A DNA stretch of 16,584 bases from DASUMP01 sp036277635 (GCA_036277635.1 DASUMP010000054.1:1-16584); one strand, 5' to 3'; positions 6,240 to 12,994 are shown, counted from the stretch's first letter. Numbers and translations are program-made. Notes: generated by a model not told the origin, from the sequence alone.

Positions 6240-7115
6240 ATGGGAGCACTCGACGGACGCGTCGCGATCATCACGGGCGCCGGACGCGGCCTCGGTCGCG
6301 AGCACGCGCTGCTCTTCGCGCGGGAAGGTGCGAAGGTCGTCGTGAACGACCTCGGTGGCGACATGACCGGCGCCGGCGGAGACCTGTCGCCCGCCATGGA
6401 GGTCGTCGCGGAGATCGAGGCACTCGGCGGCGAGGCGGTCGTCAACGGCGGCAACGTCGCGGTCTGGGACGACGCCAAGGCGATGATCGATCAGGCGGTC
6501 GAGACGTTCGGCGATCTGCACGTCCTCGTGAACAACGCCGGCATCCTCCGCGACCGCGTCCTCGTCAACATGTCGGAAGACGAGTGGGACGCGGTGATGA
6601 CCGTGCACCTGAAGGGTCACTTCTGCCCGACCCGCCACGCGGCCGCGTACTGGCGCGAGCAGACGAAGGCGGGCAAGGAGGTGCGTGCGTCCATCGTGCA
6701 CACCTCGTCGACCTCGGGGCTGATCGGGAACCCGGGGCAGACGAACTACGGCGCGGCGAAGTCGGGGATCGCGACCTTCTCGCAGATCTGCGCGATGGAG
6801 CTGAAGCGCTACGGCGTGCGGAGCAACGCGATCGCGCCCGCGGCGCGCACCCGCCTCACCGAGGCGACGCCCGGACTCTCCGAGGTCGTCCGCCCGCCCG
6901 ACAGCGGCGCGTTCGACGTGTGGGACCCGGCCAACGTGGCGCCGTTCGTCGCGTTCCTCGCCACGGAAGGGTGCGAGATCACCGGCGAGGCGTTCCTCGT
7001 GCAGGGCGGCATGGTGCAGCGCTTCCAGCCCTGGACGCTCGCCCAGAAGATCGACAAGGGCGACCGGTGGGACGTCGCGGAGCTCGGCGCGCAGGTCGGT
7101 GCGCTGTTCGCGTGA
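6240..7115 (+). CDS. SDR-family dehydrogenase, 3-hydroxyacyl-CoA dehydrogenase-like
   Basis: This 291-residue classical short-chain dehydrogenase has the TGAGRGLG nucleotide-binding motif (12-19), NNAG (98-101) and a catalytic S157-Y170-K174 set with the usual 13- and 4-residue spacing. D37, in VVNDLGGD after the second strand, favours NAD(H). The long insert after that motif (residues 38-54) and the overall pattern resemble the dehydrogenase part of peroxisomal multifunctional enzyme type 2 (HSD17B4) and its actinobacterial relatives. It may therefore oxidise (3R)-hydroxyacyl-CoA or a steroid-like alcohol in fatty acid or sterol breakdown; the substrate is inferred only from resemblance. The C-terminal tail after about 255 is longer than in FabG. 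It has its own promoter and ribosome site, and no beta-oxidation genes lie next to it. Confidence 0.88.
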   Translation: MGALDGRVAIITGAGRGLGREHALLFAREGAKVVVNDLGGDMTGAGGDLSPAMEVVAEIEALGGEAVVNGGNVAVWDDAKAMIDQAVETFGDLHVLVNNAGILRDRVLVNMSEDEWDAVMTVHLKGHFCPTRHAAAYWREQTKAGKEVRASIVHTSSTSGLIGNPGQTNYGAAKSGIATFSQICAMELKRYGVRSNAIAPAARTRLTEATPGLSEVVRPPDSGAFDVWDPANVAPFVAFLATEGCEITGEAFLVQGGMVQRFQPWTLAQKIDKGDRWDVAELGAQVGALFA

Positions 7116-7136
7116 GCGGGTGAATCCCGGGTCGAC

Positions 7137-7152
7137 TTGACCGGGCGGTCAA
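7137..7152. promoter_or_regulatory. TetR-type palindromic operator TTGACCG-GG-CGGTCAA
   Basis: A perfect 7-bp-arm palindrome with a 2-bp centre ends 2 nt before the TAGTCT box of the MFS operon. The size and ACCGnnCGGT core are typical of TetR-family operators that repress exporter or catabolic genes. A bound dimer here would block RNA polymerase. No TetR gene is in the window. Confidence 0.6.
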
Positions 7153-7153
7153 C

Positions 7154-7159
7154 TAGTCT
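7154..7159 (+). promoter_or_regulatory. Candidate -10 box (TAGTCT) of the MFS operon
   Basis: TAGTCT lies just downstream of the palindrome and 38 nt before the ATG, so a leader of about 32 nt is expected. I see no strong Shine-Dalgarno sequence in it. The operator fills the spacer and part of the -35 region. Confidence 0.45.
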
Positions 7160-7197
7160 CGGCACCCCGCCCGCCGTCGCTCCACCGGACGTCAGCC

Positions 7198-8709
7198 ATG
7201 CCCGGTCCGCCCGACCGACCATCGCGAGACGAGCCGGGACGCGCGTCGTTCCCGGCCGACGCGCCCGGGACCGAAGAGGTCCCGGTCGTCAACTGGCCCG
7301 CGCTGTGGCGCGACCGCGTCGCGCACCGGGTGCACCACAGCGACCGCTACGCCCGTTGGGTCCTCGGCACCGCGCTCGCGGGCATGTTCGCAGTCGGGTT
7401 CACGATCACGGTGCTCGCGGTGTCGATCGGCGACATCGCCGACGACCTCGGGTCGTCCGACGCCGCGCTGACCTGGGTCGTCTCCGGTCCGCTGCTCGCC
7501 GTCGCGCTGACCATGCCGTTGTTCGGCAAGCTCGGCGACGTCCGGGGCCATCGCCGCATGTACCTCTGGGGCTTCGCGACGTTCGCGGTGTTCACCGCGG
7601 CGTGCGCGCTCGCGTGGAACGCGCCGTCGTTGATCGTGTTGCGCCTGCTCGCGGCCGCGGGCGGCGCCGCGACGGGGCCCGCGTCGATGGCGCTGATCAT
7701 GCAGGCGTACCCGATCGAGGATCGGGTCAAGGCGATGGGGTGGTGGTCGCTCGTGGGCGCGGGGGCGCCGGTGATCGGCGTCGTCGCGGGCGCGCCGATC
7801 ATCGACGCGTTCGGTTGGCGGTGGATCTTCCTTGCCCAAGCGCCGATCTCGCTCGGCGCGTTGCTGCTCGCGGTGTTGGTGCTCCGCGAGACGCCGCGAC
7901 GGCCTCATGAACCTGTCGACGTCGCGGGCGCGGCGCTTCTCGCGACCGGCACGGTGAGCGCGCTGCTCGCCCTCGACCGCGGCGCTGCCGGTGGCTGGGC
8001 CCAACCCCTCGTGATCGGCCTGCTCGTGGTCTCGCCCCTCGCGTTCGCCGCGTTCGTGCGCGCGGAGCGCCGGGCGCTCCACCCGCTGCTGCCGCCGGAG
8101 TACTTCGCCCGCCGGAACTTCACGGCGCCACTCGTCGCGCAGTTCGGCTCGAACTTCGCGTACATGGGTGGCTTCATCGTCACCCCGTTCCTCATGCGCG
8201 ACGTCTTCGACTACTCCTTGCGGGCGACGGGCTACGTCATGCTGTGCCGCCCGCTGACGTTCAGCATCTTCGCTCCTGTGGCCGGATACCTCACCGTTCG
8301 AGTCGGCGAGCGCCGCGCCGCGGTCGCGGGCACCGCGGCGGTCGTCGCGTCGATGGTGATCTTCGCGATCGCGGCCGACCAACAGCTCGTGGGCGTGGTC
8401 ATCGTCGGGCTCGTGTTGTCGGGGCTGGGGCTCGGCGCGTCGTCGCCCGCGCTCGTGTCGTCGGTCGCGAACACCGTGGGGGAGGGCGACCTCGGCGTCG
8501 CGAATGCGGCACAGCAGACGGTGACCCAGATCGGGGTCGTCGCGGGGATCCAGATCATGTCGGCGATCCAGGCGTCGTCGGGCGGCACCGGCCCGTTCGT
8601 CGTCGCGTACCTCGTCGGCGGCGCGCTCGCAACGGTCGGAGTCGTCGGCGCGACGTTCGTCCGATCCGCTGAACGGCCGCGTGCGTTGCGGGTCGTCGAC
8701 GCGGCATGA
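7198..8709 (+). CDS. MFS transporter, DHA2-like (first of tandem pair)
   Basis: This 503-residue membrane protein of the major facilitator superfamily probably uses the proton gradient to export drugs or other small molecules. The length and number of hydrophobic segments fit the 14-helix DHA2 group. It has motif A GKLGDVRGHRR (110-120) in the loop after helix 2, and a motif-C-like Gly/Pro stretch (188-200) before FGWRWIF. The soluble N-terminus (about 1-50) is unusually long and Pro/Arg-rich. NFAYMGGF (319-326) is shared exactly with the next gene. Its TGA overlaps the ATG of that gene (ATGA). A TetR-like operator before the pair suggests induction by a ligand, perhaps the transported compound. 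The substrate is unknown. Confidence 0.9.
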   Translation: MPGPPDRPSRDEPGRASFPADAPGTEEVPVVNWPALWRDRVAHRVHHSDRYARWVLGTALAGMFAVGFTITVLAVSIGDIADDLGSSDAALTWVVSGPLLAVALTMPLFGKLGDVRGHRRMYLWGFATFAVFTAACALAWNAPSLIVLRLLAAAGGAATGPASMALIMQAYPIEDRVKAMGWWSLVGAGAPVIGVVAGAPIIDAFGWRWIFLAQAPISLGALLLAVLVLRETPRRPHEPVDVAGAALLATGTVSALLALDRGAAGGWAQPLVIGLLVVSPLAFAAFVRAERRALHPLLPPEYFARRNFTAPLVAQFGSNFAYMGGFIVTPFLMRDVFDYSLRATGYVMLCRPLTFSIFAPVAGYLTVRVGERRAAVAGTAAVVASMVIFAIAADQQLVGVVIVGLVLSGLGLGASSPALVSSVANTVGEGDLGVANAAQQTVTQIGVVAGIQIMSAIQASSGGTGPFVVAYLVGGALATVGVVGATFVRSAERPRALRVVDAA

Positions 8710-10265
8710 CCGGCACGGTGCCGCGCGAGCCGTCCGACCCGGGCGACCCGCGCGACGAGGGACCGGTCATCGTCGACGAGGGCGACCTGGCGTACGCGGT
8801 GTCGCGCCGATCGCGCCTCGGCCGTGCTGCCGCTCGCGTCGCGTCGGTGTCGGAGCGCCCGACGTACCGGTGGTGGGCGCTGTTCGCGGTGCTGTCCGGA
8901 GTGTTCGCCACCGGGTTGACGATCACGGTCATCACTGCCGCGCTGCCGTTCATCGGCCGCGACCTCGGGACCACGCGCGCTGCACTGTCGTGGGTCGTCG
9001 TGGCCCCGTTCCTGTTCCGCGCCGTGTTCGTGCCCGCGTTCGGCAAGCTCGGCGACCGGTACGGTCGCAAGCGCACGTGGGCGATCGGCTTCGGCATCTC
9101 GTCGGTCGCCTCATTGTTGTGCGGCTTTGCGCCCAACATCGGCGCGCTCATCGTGCTGCGAGCCGTCGCCGCGGCCGCGAGCGCGGCGGTCATCCCCTCG
9201 TCGCTCGCGCTCATCGCCGACGCGTTCGATCCCGAGGAACGCGTGAAGGCGCTGGGGTGGTGGTCGGCGACGATCGCGGTGTCGCCGCTCATCGGTGTGA
9301 TCGTCGGCGGCTTCGTCGTCGAGGCGCTCTCGTGGCGGTGGTTGTTCCGGCTGCAGTTCCCGTTCGCCGCGGTCGCTCTCGTCTTCGGGTTGCTCGTGCT
9401 GCGCGAGTCGCGCGGGCGCGCCGACGAACGGTTCGACCTCGCGGGCGCGTTGCTGTCGATCGGCGGACTCGGCGCGCTGATGCTCGTGCTGAACCAGGGC
9501 AGCGAGTGGGGGTGGGGCTCGCCCGCGGTGCTCGTCGCGCTCGCGATCGCGGTGGTCTTGCTCGTAGCGTTCGTCACCGTCGAACATCGCACCGACGCGC
9601 CGGTGCTGCCGATCGACTACTTCCGGCGGCGACGGTTCGCGGCCGCCGTCGGCGCGAACTTCTCCGCGAACTTCGCGTACATGGGCGGGTTCTTCGTCAC
9701 CTCGCTGATGCTCGCCGACGTGTGGGACTACGGACCTGCGCAGGTGTCGCTGGCGATCTCGCCGCGCGCTGCGTCGCTCGGCGTGATGGGACCCATCGGC
9801 GGGTACCTCGCGGCGCGCTACGGCGGGCGGCGCATGGCCACGTGGGGGATGGCGTGCATCCTCGCGTCGATGCTCGCGCTCGCGGCCCTCGACGCGGGGG
9901 CCGCCTACTGGGCGTTGCTGCCCGGGCTCGTGCTGTCGGGGTTCGGGCTCGGGCTCGTCGCGCCGCCCACGTCGGCGACGGTCACGAACGAGGCCGATCC
10001 CGCCGATCTCGCGGCGGTGAGCGGAGCGCTGAACATGGGCGCGTCGGTCGGCTCGTCGATGGGGATCGCAACGATGCAAGCGGTCGTCACCCTCGTCGCC
10101 GGGGGCGACACGCCCGGCATGGACGCGTACGCGGCCGCGTTCGCGTTCGGCGCGGTCACGTGCGCGATCGGCCTCTTCGCGGCGTCGCAGCTCGGCGCGC
10201 CGCGGTCGCGTGTGCTCGCGACCAGCGCGAGCACACCGCCCGACGGCTCGCCTGCTACTCGGTGA
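8706..10265 (+). CDS. MFS transporter, DHA2-like (second of tandem pair)
   Basis: This 519-residue protein is a paralog of the transporter just upstream. It has motif A GKLGDRYGRKR (113-123), a motif-C-like SPLIGVIVGGFVVEALSWRWLF region (about 193-214) and the shared NFAYMGGF (322-329). The soluble N-terminus (about 1-55) is longer than usual and rich in Asp, Pro and Arg. The start overlaps the stop of the first transporter by 4 nt, so the two should be made together in similar amounts. The pair could form a heteromer or handle related substrates. The C-terminal codons overlap the 3' end of the convergent SCP2 gene by 11 bp. Drug efflux is a family-level guess. Confidence 0.9.
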   Translation: MTGTVPREPSDPGDPRDEGPVIVDEGDLAYAVSRRSRLGRAAARVASVSERPTYRWWALFAVLSGVFATGLTITVITAALPFIGRDLGTTRAALSWVVVAPFLFRAVFVPAFGKLGDRYGRKRTWAIGFGISSVASLLCGFAPNIGALIVLRAVAAAASAAVIPSSLALIADAFDPEERVKALGWWSATIAVSPLIGVIVGGFVVEALSWRWLFRLQFPFAAVALVFGLLVLRESRGRADERFDLAGALLSIGGLGALMLVLNQGSEWGWGSPAVLVALAIAVVLLVAFVTVEHRTDAPVLPIDYFRRRRFAAAVGANFSANFAYMGGFFVTSLMLADVWDYGPAQVSLAISPRAASLGVMGPIGGYLAARYGGRRMATWGMACILASMLALAALDAGAAYWALLPGLVLSGFGLGLVAPPTSATVTNEADPADLAAVSGALNMGASVGSSMGIATMQAVVTLVAGGDTPGMDAYAAAFAFGAVTCAIGLFAASQLGAPRSRVLATSASTPPDGSPATR

Positions 10266-10662
10266 TGCCCTGGATCGCGGCTTGCAGCGCGGTGTTGCCG
10301 CCCGGGCCGCCGCCGGCGCCCGCCGACGCCATGAGCTTGGTCATGTCGCCCTGGACCTTGACCTTGCCGGCCATGAACGCCTGCATGCCCGCCTGCGGGT
10401 TGCCGGAGACGAACACGTCCTTGGCGGTCGCGTAGTCGGTCGTGAGCGTGACGTCGGCACCGTCGAGGTGGCCGATGCCCCAGTGGCCCTTGCCGTCGCG
10501 GTTCCCCATGTGCATGTGGCGCTCGTCGCCGAACGGGGTGTCGGTGACGGTGAGGTTGACGAGCACGCTGGCGTGCGCACCGGTCTCGGCGCCGTGCTCT
10601 TCGACGAGCTTCTCGACGATCGCGAACCACTCGTCGGACAGGAACGGGTGCTTGTCGCCCAC
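10255..10662 (-). CDS. SCP2 sterol-binding domain protein
   Basis: This 135-residue single-domain protein matches the SCP2 lipid-carrier fold. The diagnostic part is the late stretch TLTTDYATAKDVFVSGNPQA followed by FMAGKVKVQGDMTKLMA. Members bind sterols, fatty acyl groups or other hydrophobic ligands and often accompany lipid or steroid catabolism; the ligand here is unknown. The GTG start is decided by a strong AGGAGG ribosome site 5 nt upstream. The C-terminus is Gly-rich (AGAGGGPGGN), probably flexible. The gene lies 74 bp after a His-rich-type membrane protein gene with a hairpin in between, so it may be co-transcribed with partial termination. Its 3' end overlaps the convergent MFS gene by 11 bp. 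Confidence 0.88.
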   Translation of the reverse strand: MGDKHPFLSDEWFAIVEKLVEEHGAETGAHASVLVNLTVTDTPFGDERHMHMGNRDGKGHWGIGHLDGADVTLTTDYATAKDVFVSGNPQAGMQAFMAGKVKVQGDMTKLMASAGAGGGPGGNTALQAAIQGITE

Positions 10663-10681
10663 GGGGGCCTCCTGATCGATC

Positions 10682-10709
10682 TCGGGCGCGACGTGGGTGT
10701 CGCGCCCGA
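10682..10709 (-). terminator. Hairpin between the paralog pair and the SCP2 gene
   Basis: A perfect 11-bp stem (TCGGGCGCGAC and its complement) with a 6-nt loop lies 27 nt after the stop of the upstream gene and only about 8 nt before the AGGAGG site of the SCP2 gene. It could be a terminator or attenuator, or it could affect SCP2 translation. No T-run follows. Confidence 0.5.
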
Positions 10710-10736
10710 CGTGCTGGTCGGACGGATGGACGGCGC

Positions 10737-11516
10737 TCAGTACAACATCGGGTGGTCGTGCGCAAAGATCGGCGCCTCGCCTTCGTACCCCTCGCCCACC
10801 CACACGTGCAGCATCGTGAGGTTGGCTATCGGGAAGGAGAGCCCGCCGGCTGCGGTGCACTGCTCCTCGGTCATCGAGATGCGCGAGCCTTCGTGACCGT
10901 CGATCTCGCCGATGACGAGCCCGTCGGCGAAGCACACGCCGTTGTGGCGGTGCCACGCGTCGAACTCGCCGTCGAAGCCTGCGGGGTCCTCGCCGTCGAG
11001 GAGGTAGCTCACGCCTGCGATCGGAGCGTCGGGTCCTTCGCCGTCGTAGAGCAGGATCTCGGGCGCGCGCACATCGAACCCGCCGTCGGTGCCCGCGAAC
11101 CCGGCGACGCCGCCGCGCAGGTAGTGCGCGCCGATGCCCTTCAGGCTGGTGGTCGCCTTCATCCAACCGGCAGCCTCCGCGTCGGCGGCGGTCGGATGGG
11201 CCCGTGCGATCTCGCGCGCGATGTCGACCTGGGCTTGCGTCGCCGCGGGCAGGTCGTCGTAGGTCGCCTCTGACTCGCCGTGGCTGTGACCGTCGCCGTG
11301 CGCGTCGTCGGTGGGGGCCGCGACGGGCTGACCGCTCGAGTCGTCGTCGGCGGGACCGCTGGCGGCAGGGCGCGCCGTGTCGTCGTCGATCGCCGCGCCC
11401 ACGACGGCGAGCGTGCCGACGCTCGCCGCGAGGATCGCCACCGCGAGAGCCAGAGGAGCCACCCAGCCTTCGACGCGTGCGCGCGCGGGAGCCGGGCCGA
11501 TCGTTGTTGCCGTCAT
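10737..11516 (-). CDS. Membrane-anchored His/Cys-conserved protein, paralog 2
   Basis: This 259-residue protein belongs to a family I do not recognise. It has one N-terminal membrane segment (about 19-43), a disordered Asp/Ala-rich linker with a short His cluster AHGDGHSHGE (72-81), and an outer domain (about 93-259). That domain aligns with the gene just upstream: PTAADAEAAGW (108-118), GAHYLRG (129-135), WHRH (188-191), C195, C220, LHVW (236-239) and H253. The conserved His, Cys and Trp suggest metal binding or a disulfide-stapled fold outside the membrane; this is inference. ATG 11516 follows the TGA of the first paralog by 2 nt, so translation should be coupled. A hairpin and an SCP2 gene follow. 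Confidence 0.8.
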   Translation of the reverse strand: MTATTIGPAPARARVEGWVAPLALAVAILAASVGTLAVVGAAIDDDTARPAASGPADDDSSGQPVAAPTDDAHGDGHSHGESEATYDDLPAATQAQVDIAREIARAHPTAADAEAAGWMKATTSLKGIGAHYLRGGVAGFAGTDGGFDVRAPEILLYDGEGPDAPIAGVSYLLDGEDPAGFDGEFDAWHRHNGVCFADGLVIGEIDGHEGSRISMTEEQCTAAGGLSFPIANLTMLHVWVGEGYEGEAPIFAHDHPMLY

Positions 11517-11518
11517 CG

Positions 11519-12511
11519 TCAGACCACCAAGGAGTTCTCGTGGCTGAACACGCCCTCCGGTGCCTCCCATCCAGGGATGCACCACACGTGCAGCAGCCAG
11601 TTGCCCGCGAACGAGATGATGTTGCCGCCCAGCGCGGCGCACTCCGCCGACGTCACGTGCTCGTCGCCGACGATGAGGCCGAGTGTCGGGTTGAAGCACA
11701 ACGTCGGATGCTCGTGCCAGTGGTCGGCGTCGCCGGTGAAGCCCAACGGCGGCGTCGAGCCACGCACGATGTAGTTGACGCCGACGAGGGGAGCGTCGAG
11801 ACCCTCGCCGCCGTAGAGGAGCACCTCCGGCTTGTTCAACACGAACTTGTCGTCGAGGTACTCGCCGCGCAGGTAGTGCGCCGCGATCCCCGGGAGGTGC
11901 ACCGTGATCTTGTGCCAACCCGCAGCCTCAGCGTCGGCCGCCGTCGGGTACTGCAACGCAAGCTGTCGCGCGACGTCGATCTCCGCGAGCGTCTCGGGGG
12001 TGATGCCGACCGGTTCGCCACCGCCGTGGTCGTGCGTGGTCGGAGGTGTGCCGCCACCGCTGGTCGTGGGCGTCGTGCCGTGGTCGTGCGTCGTGGGTGT
12101 CGTGCCGCCACCGCCGTGGCCGTGCGTCGTGGGCGACGTCCCCGCTCCACTGGTGTCGTGTCCGTGCGTGGTGCCGGTGGTGCCGTGGTCGTCGCCGTGC
12201 GTGGTGCCGGTGGTGCCGTGGTCGTCGCCGTGGGTGGTGCCGGTGGTGCCGTGGTCCTCGCCGTGGTCGTCGCCGTGGGTGGTGCCCGTGGTGCCGTGCT
12301 CGTCGTCGTGGTCGCCGGCGGTCGTGGGCGAGGTGTCGGTCGCGTCGGTCTCGGTGGCCGACGCCGGTGCGGCCGCGAGGACCGATGTGCTCGGGCCTCC
12401 GCCGGCGGCGATCTGGATCGTGGCGACGACGAGCACCAGCGCAGCTCCCGCGACCAGCCACGCGAGGCCGTCGTGACGGGTGGCACTGCGTGTCGTCTCC
12501 TGGTCCCGCAT
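11519..12511 (-). CDS. Membrane-anchored protein with His-rich repeat linker, paralog 1
   Basis: This 330-residue protein of unrecognised family has a membrane segment (about 15-37), a long low-complexity linker (about 50-168) and a C-terminal domain (about 171-330). The linker holds 17 His between residues 68 and 162, mostly in TTGTTHGDDHG units, and should bind transition metals such as Zn, Cu or Ni at least loosely. The domain matches the downstream paralog: PTAADAEAAGW (189-199), AHYLRG (211-216), WHEH (265-268), C272, C291, LHVW (307-310) and H324. The outer location is inferred from the single basic-flanked N-terminal helix. ATG 12511 has a GGGGGGAG ribosome site and a TAGGCT box upstream. 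It leads the operon; the next gene starts 2 nt after its stop. Metal sensing, storage or delivery is a hypothesis. Confidence 0.82.
   Translation of the reverse strand: MRDQETTRSATRHDGLAWLVAGAALVLVVATIQIAAGGGPSTSVLAAAPASATETDATDTSPTTAGDHDDEHGTTGTTHGDDHGEDHGTTGTTHGDDHGTTGTTHGDDHGTTGTTHGHDTSGAGTSPTTHGHGGGGTTPTTHDHGTTPTTSGGGTPPTTHDHGGGEPVGITPETLAEIDVARQLALQYPTAADAEAAGWHKITVHLPGIAAHYLRGEYLDDKFVLNKPEVLLYGGEGLDAPLVGVNYIVRGSTPPLGFTGDADHWHEHPTLCFNPTLGLIVGDEHVTSAECAALGGNIISFAGNWLLHVWCIPGWEAPEGVFSHENSLVV
12161..12292. repeat. 33-bp tandem repeats coding the His-rich linker
   Basis: About four copies of a 33-bp unit encode TTGTTHGDDHG; one copy carries an extra 12 bp (EDHG) and the last is partial. Copies differ by few bases, so copy number probably varies among strains. 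Looser Thr/His/Gly-rich repeats continue to about 12017. Confidence 0.8.
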
Positions 12512-12540
12512 CGGACTCCCCCCTGCGCAGGATCGCCCCC

Positions 12541-12546
12541 AGCCTA
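12541..12546 (-). promoter_or_regulatory. Candidate -10 box (TAGGCT) of the His-rich operon
   Basis: TAGGCT on the minus strand lies 29 nt before the ATG, leaving a leader of about 22 nt that carries the GGGGGGAG ribosome site. Confidence 0.4.
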
Positions 12547-12552
12547 CGGCGT

Positions 12553-12575
12553 CCCCGGCACTCCGTGTGCCGGGG
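12553..12575. promoter_or_regulatory. 23-bp inverted repeat between divergent promoters
   Basis: CCCCGGCAC and GTGCCGGGG (9-bp perfect arms, 5-bp centre TCCGT) lie where the -35 element of the minus-strand operon should be. This could be an operator for the His-rich operon. A plain GC hairpin without function cannot be excluded. Confidence 0.4.
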
Positions 12576-12606
12576 CGGTGGCGCAGGGCGGTCGGAAGGC
12601 GCCGTC

Positions 12607-12612
12607 TACGCT
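12607..12612 (+). promoter_or_regulatory. Candidate -10 box (TACGCT) of the ferredoxin gene, leaderless
   Basis: TACGCT occupies -12 to -7 relative to GTG 12619, with no Shine-Dalgarno sequence. Confidence 0.45.
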
Positions 12613-12618
12613 CGTCGG

Positions 12619-12927
12619 GTGGCCGCCGCGACCCGACTCGAGCGCATCGAGACCCGCGCCCGCAATCCGAAGTGGCGGAACCCGCCGTTGCGGATCGAGA
12701 TGTCGGAGTGCATCAACTGCGACGCGTGCCTGCGGCACTGTCCGCCGCAGTTCGGCGCGATCTTCAACCACGGCGTCGACGTGATCATCGTCCCCGAGCT
12801 GTGCAGCGGGTGCGACAAGTGCCTGCCGGCGTGCCCGGTCAACTGCATCTATCCCGACCCGCAGTGGCAACCCGCACCCGACGACTGGTGGACGAACCCG
12901 CTCGGTGCGAACGACTCCTACCGCTAG
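12619..12927 (+). CDS. 2[4Fe-4S] ferredoxin
   Basis: This 102-residue electron carrier has two CxxCxxCxxxCP motifs, C31-C34-C37-C41 and C62-C65-C68-C72, each able to hold a 4Fe-4S cluster. The first motif is followed by Pro-Pro (CPPQFGAIF). An extra C76 follows the second motif. The N-terminal basic extension of about 25 residues and the Trp/Pro-rich tail (WWTNPLG) are longer than in clostridial ferredoxins and may bind a specific partner, which cannot be named from the window. GTG 12619 is chosen because of the leaderless TACGCT box. It lies 67 bp upstream of gatC, which has its own promoter candidate, so co-transcription is uncertain. Confidence 0.9.
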   Translation: MAAATRLERIETRARNPKWRNPPLRIEMSECINCDACLRHCPPQFGAIFNHGVDVIIVPELCSGCDKCLPACPVNCIYPDPQWQPAPDDWWTNPLGANDSYR

Positions 12928-12981
12928 CCGCTAGCTCGCGAGCGACGCCGAATCGAGGGCCGGGCGCGCGAGGTCGTTCCG

Positions 12982-12987
12982 TAGACT
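12982..12987 (+). promoter_or_regulatory. Candidate -10 box (TAGACT) of gatCAB, leaderless
   Basis: TAGACT ends 7 nt before the GTG start of gatC, with no Shine-Dalgarno sequence. This agrees with the other leaderless starts in the window. Confidence 0.45.
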
Positions 12988-12994
12988 CGATCAG

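Noticed and set aside
7192..8382. 396-codon minus-strand frame over the first MFS gene
   Set aside because: Antisense to a clear transporter; the translation is charged and without recognisable features.
12161..12292. CRISPR-like array
   Set aside because: Regular repeats lie in frame inside a gene and have no unique spacers; they encode THGDDHG units.
12928..12957. GCTCGCGAGC palindrome after the ferredoxin gene as terminator
   Set aside because: It has no loop and only 5-bp arms, so it would not form a useful hairpin.
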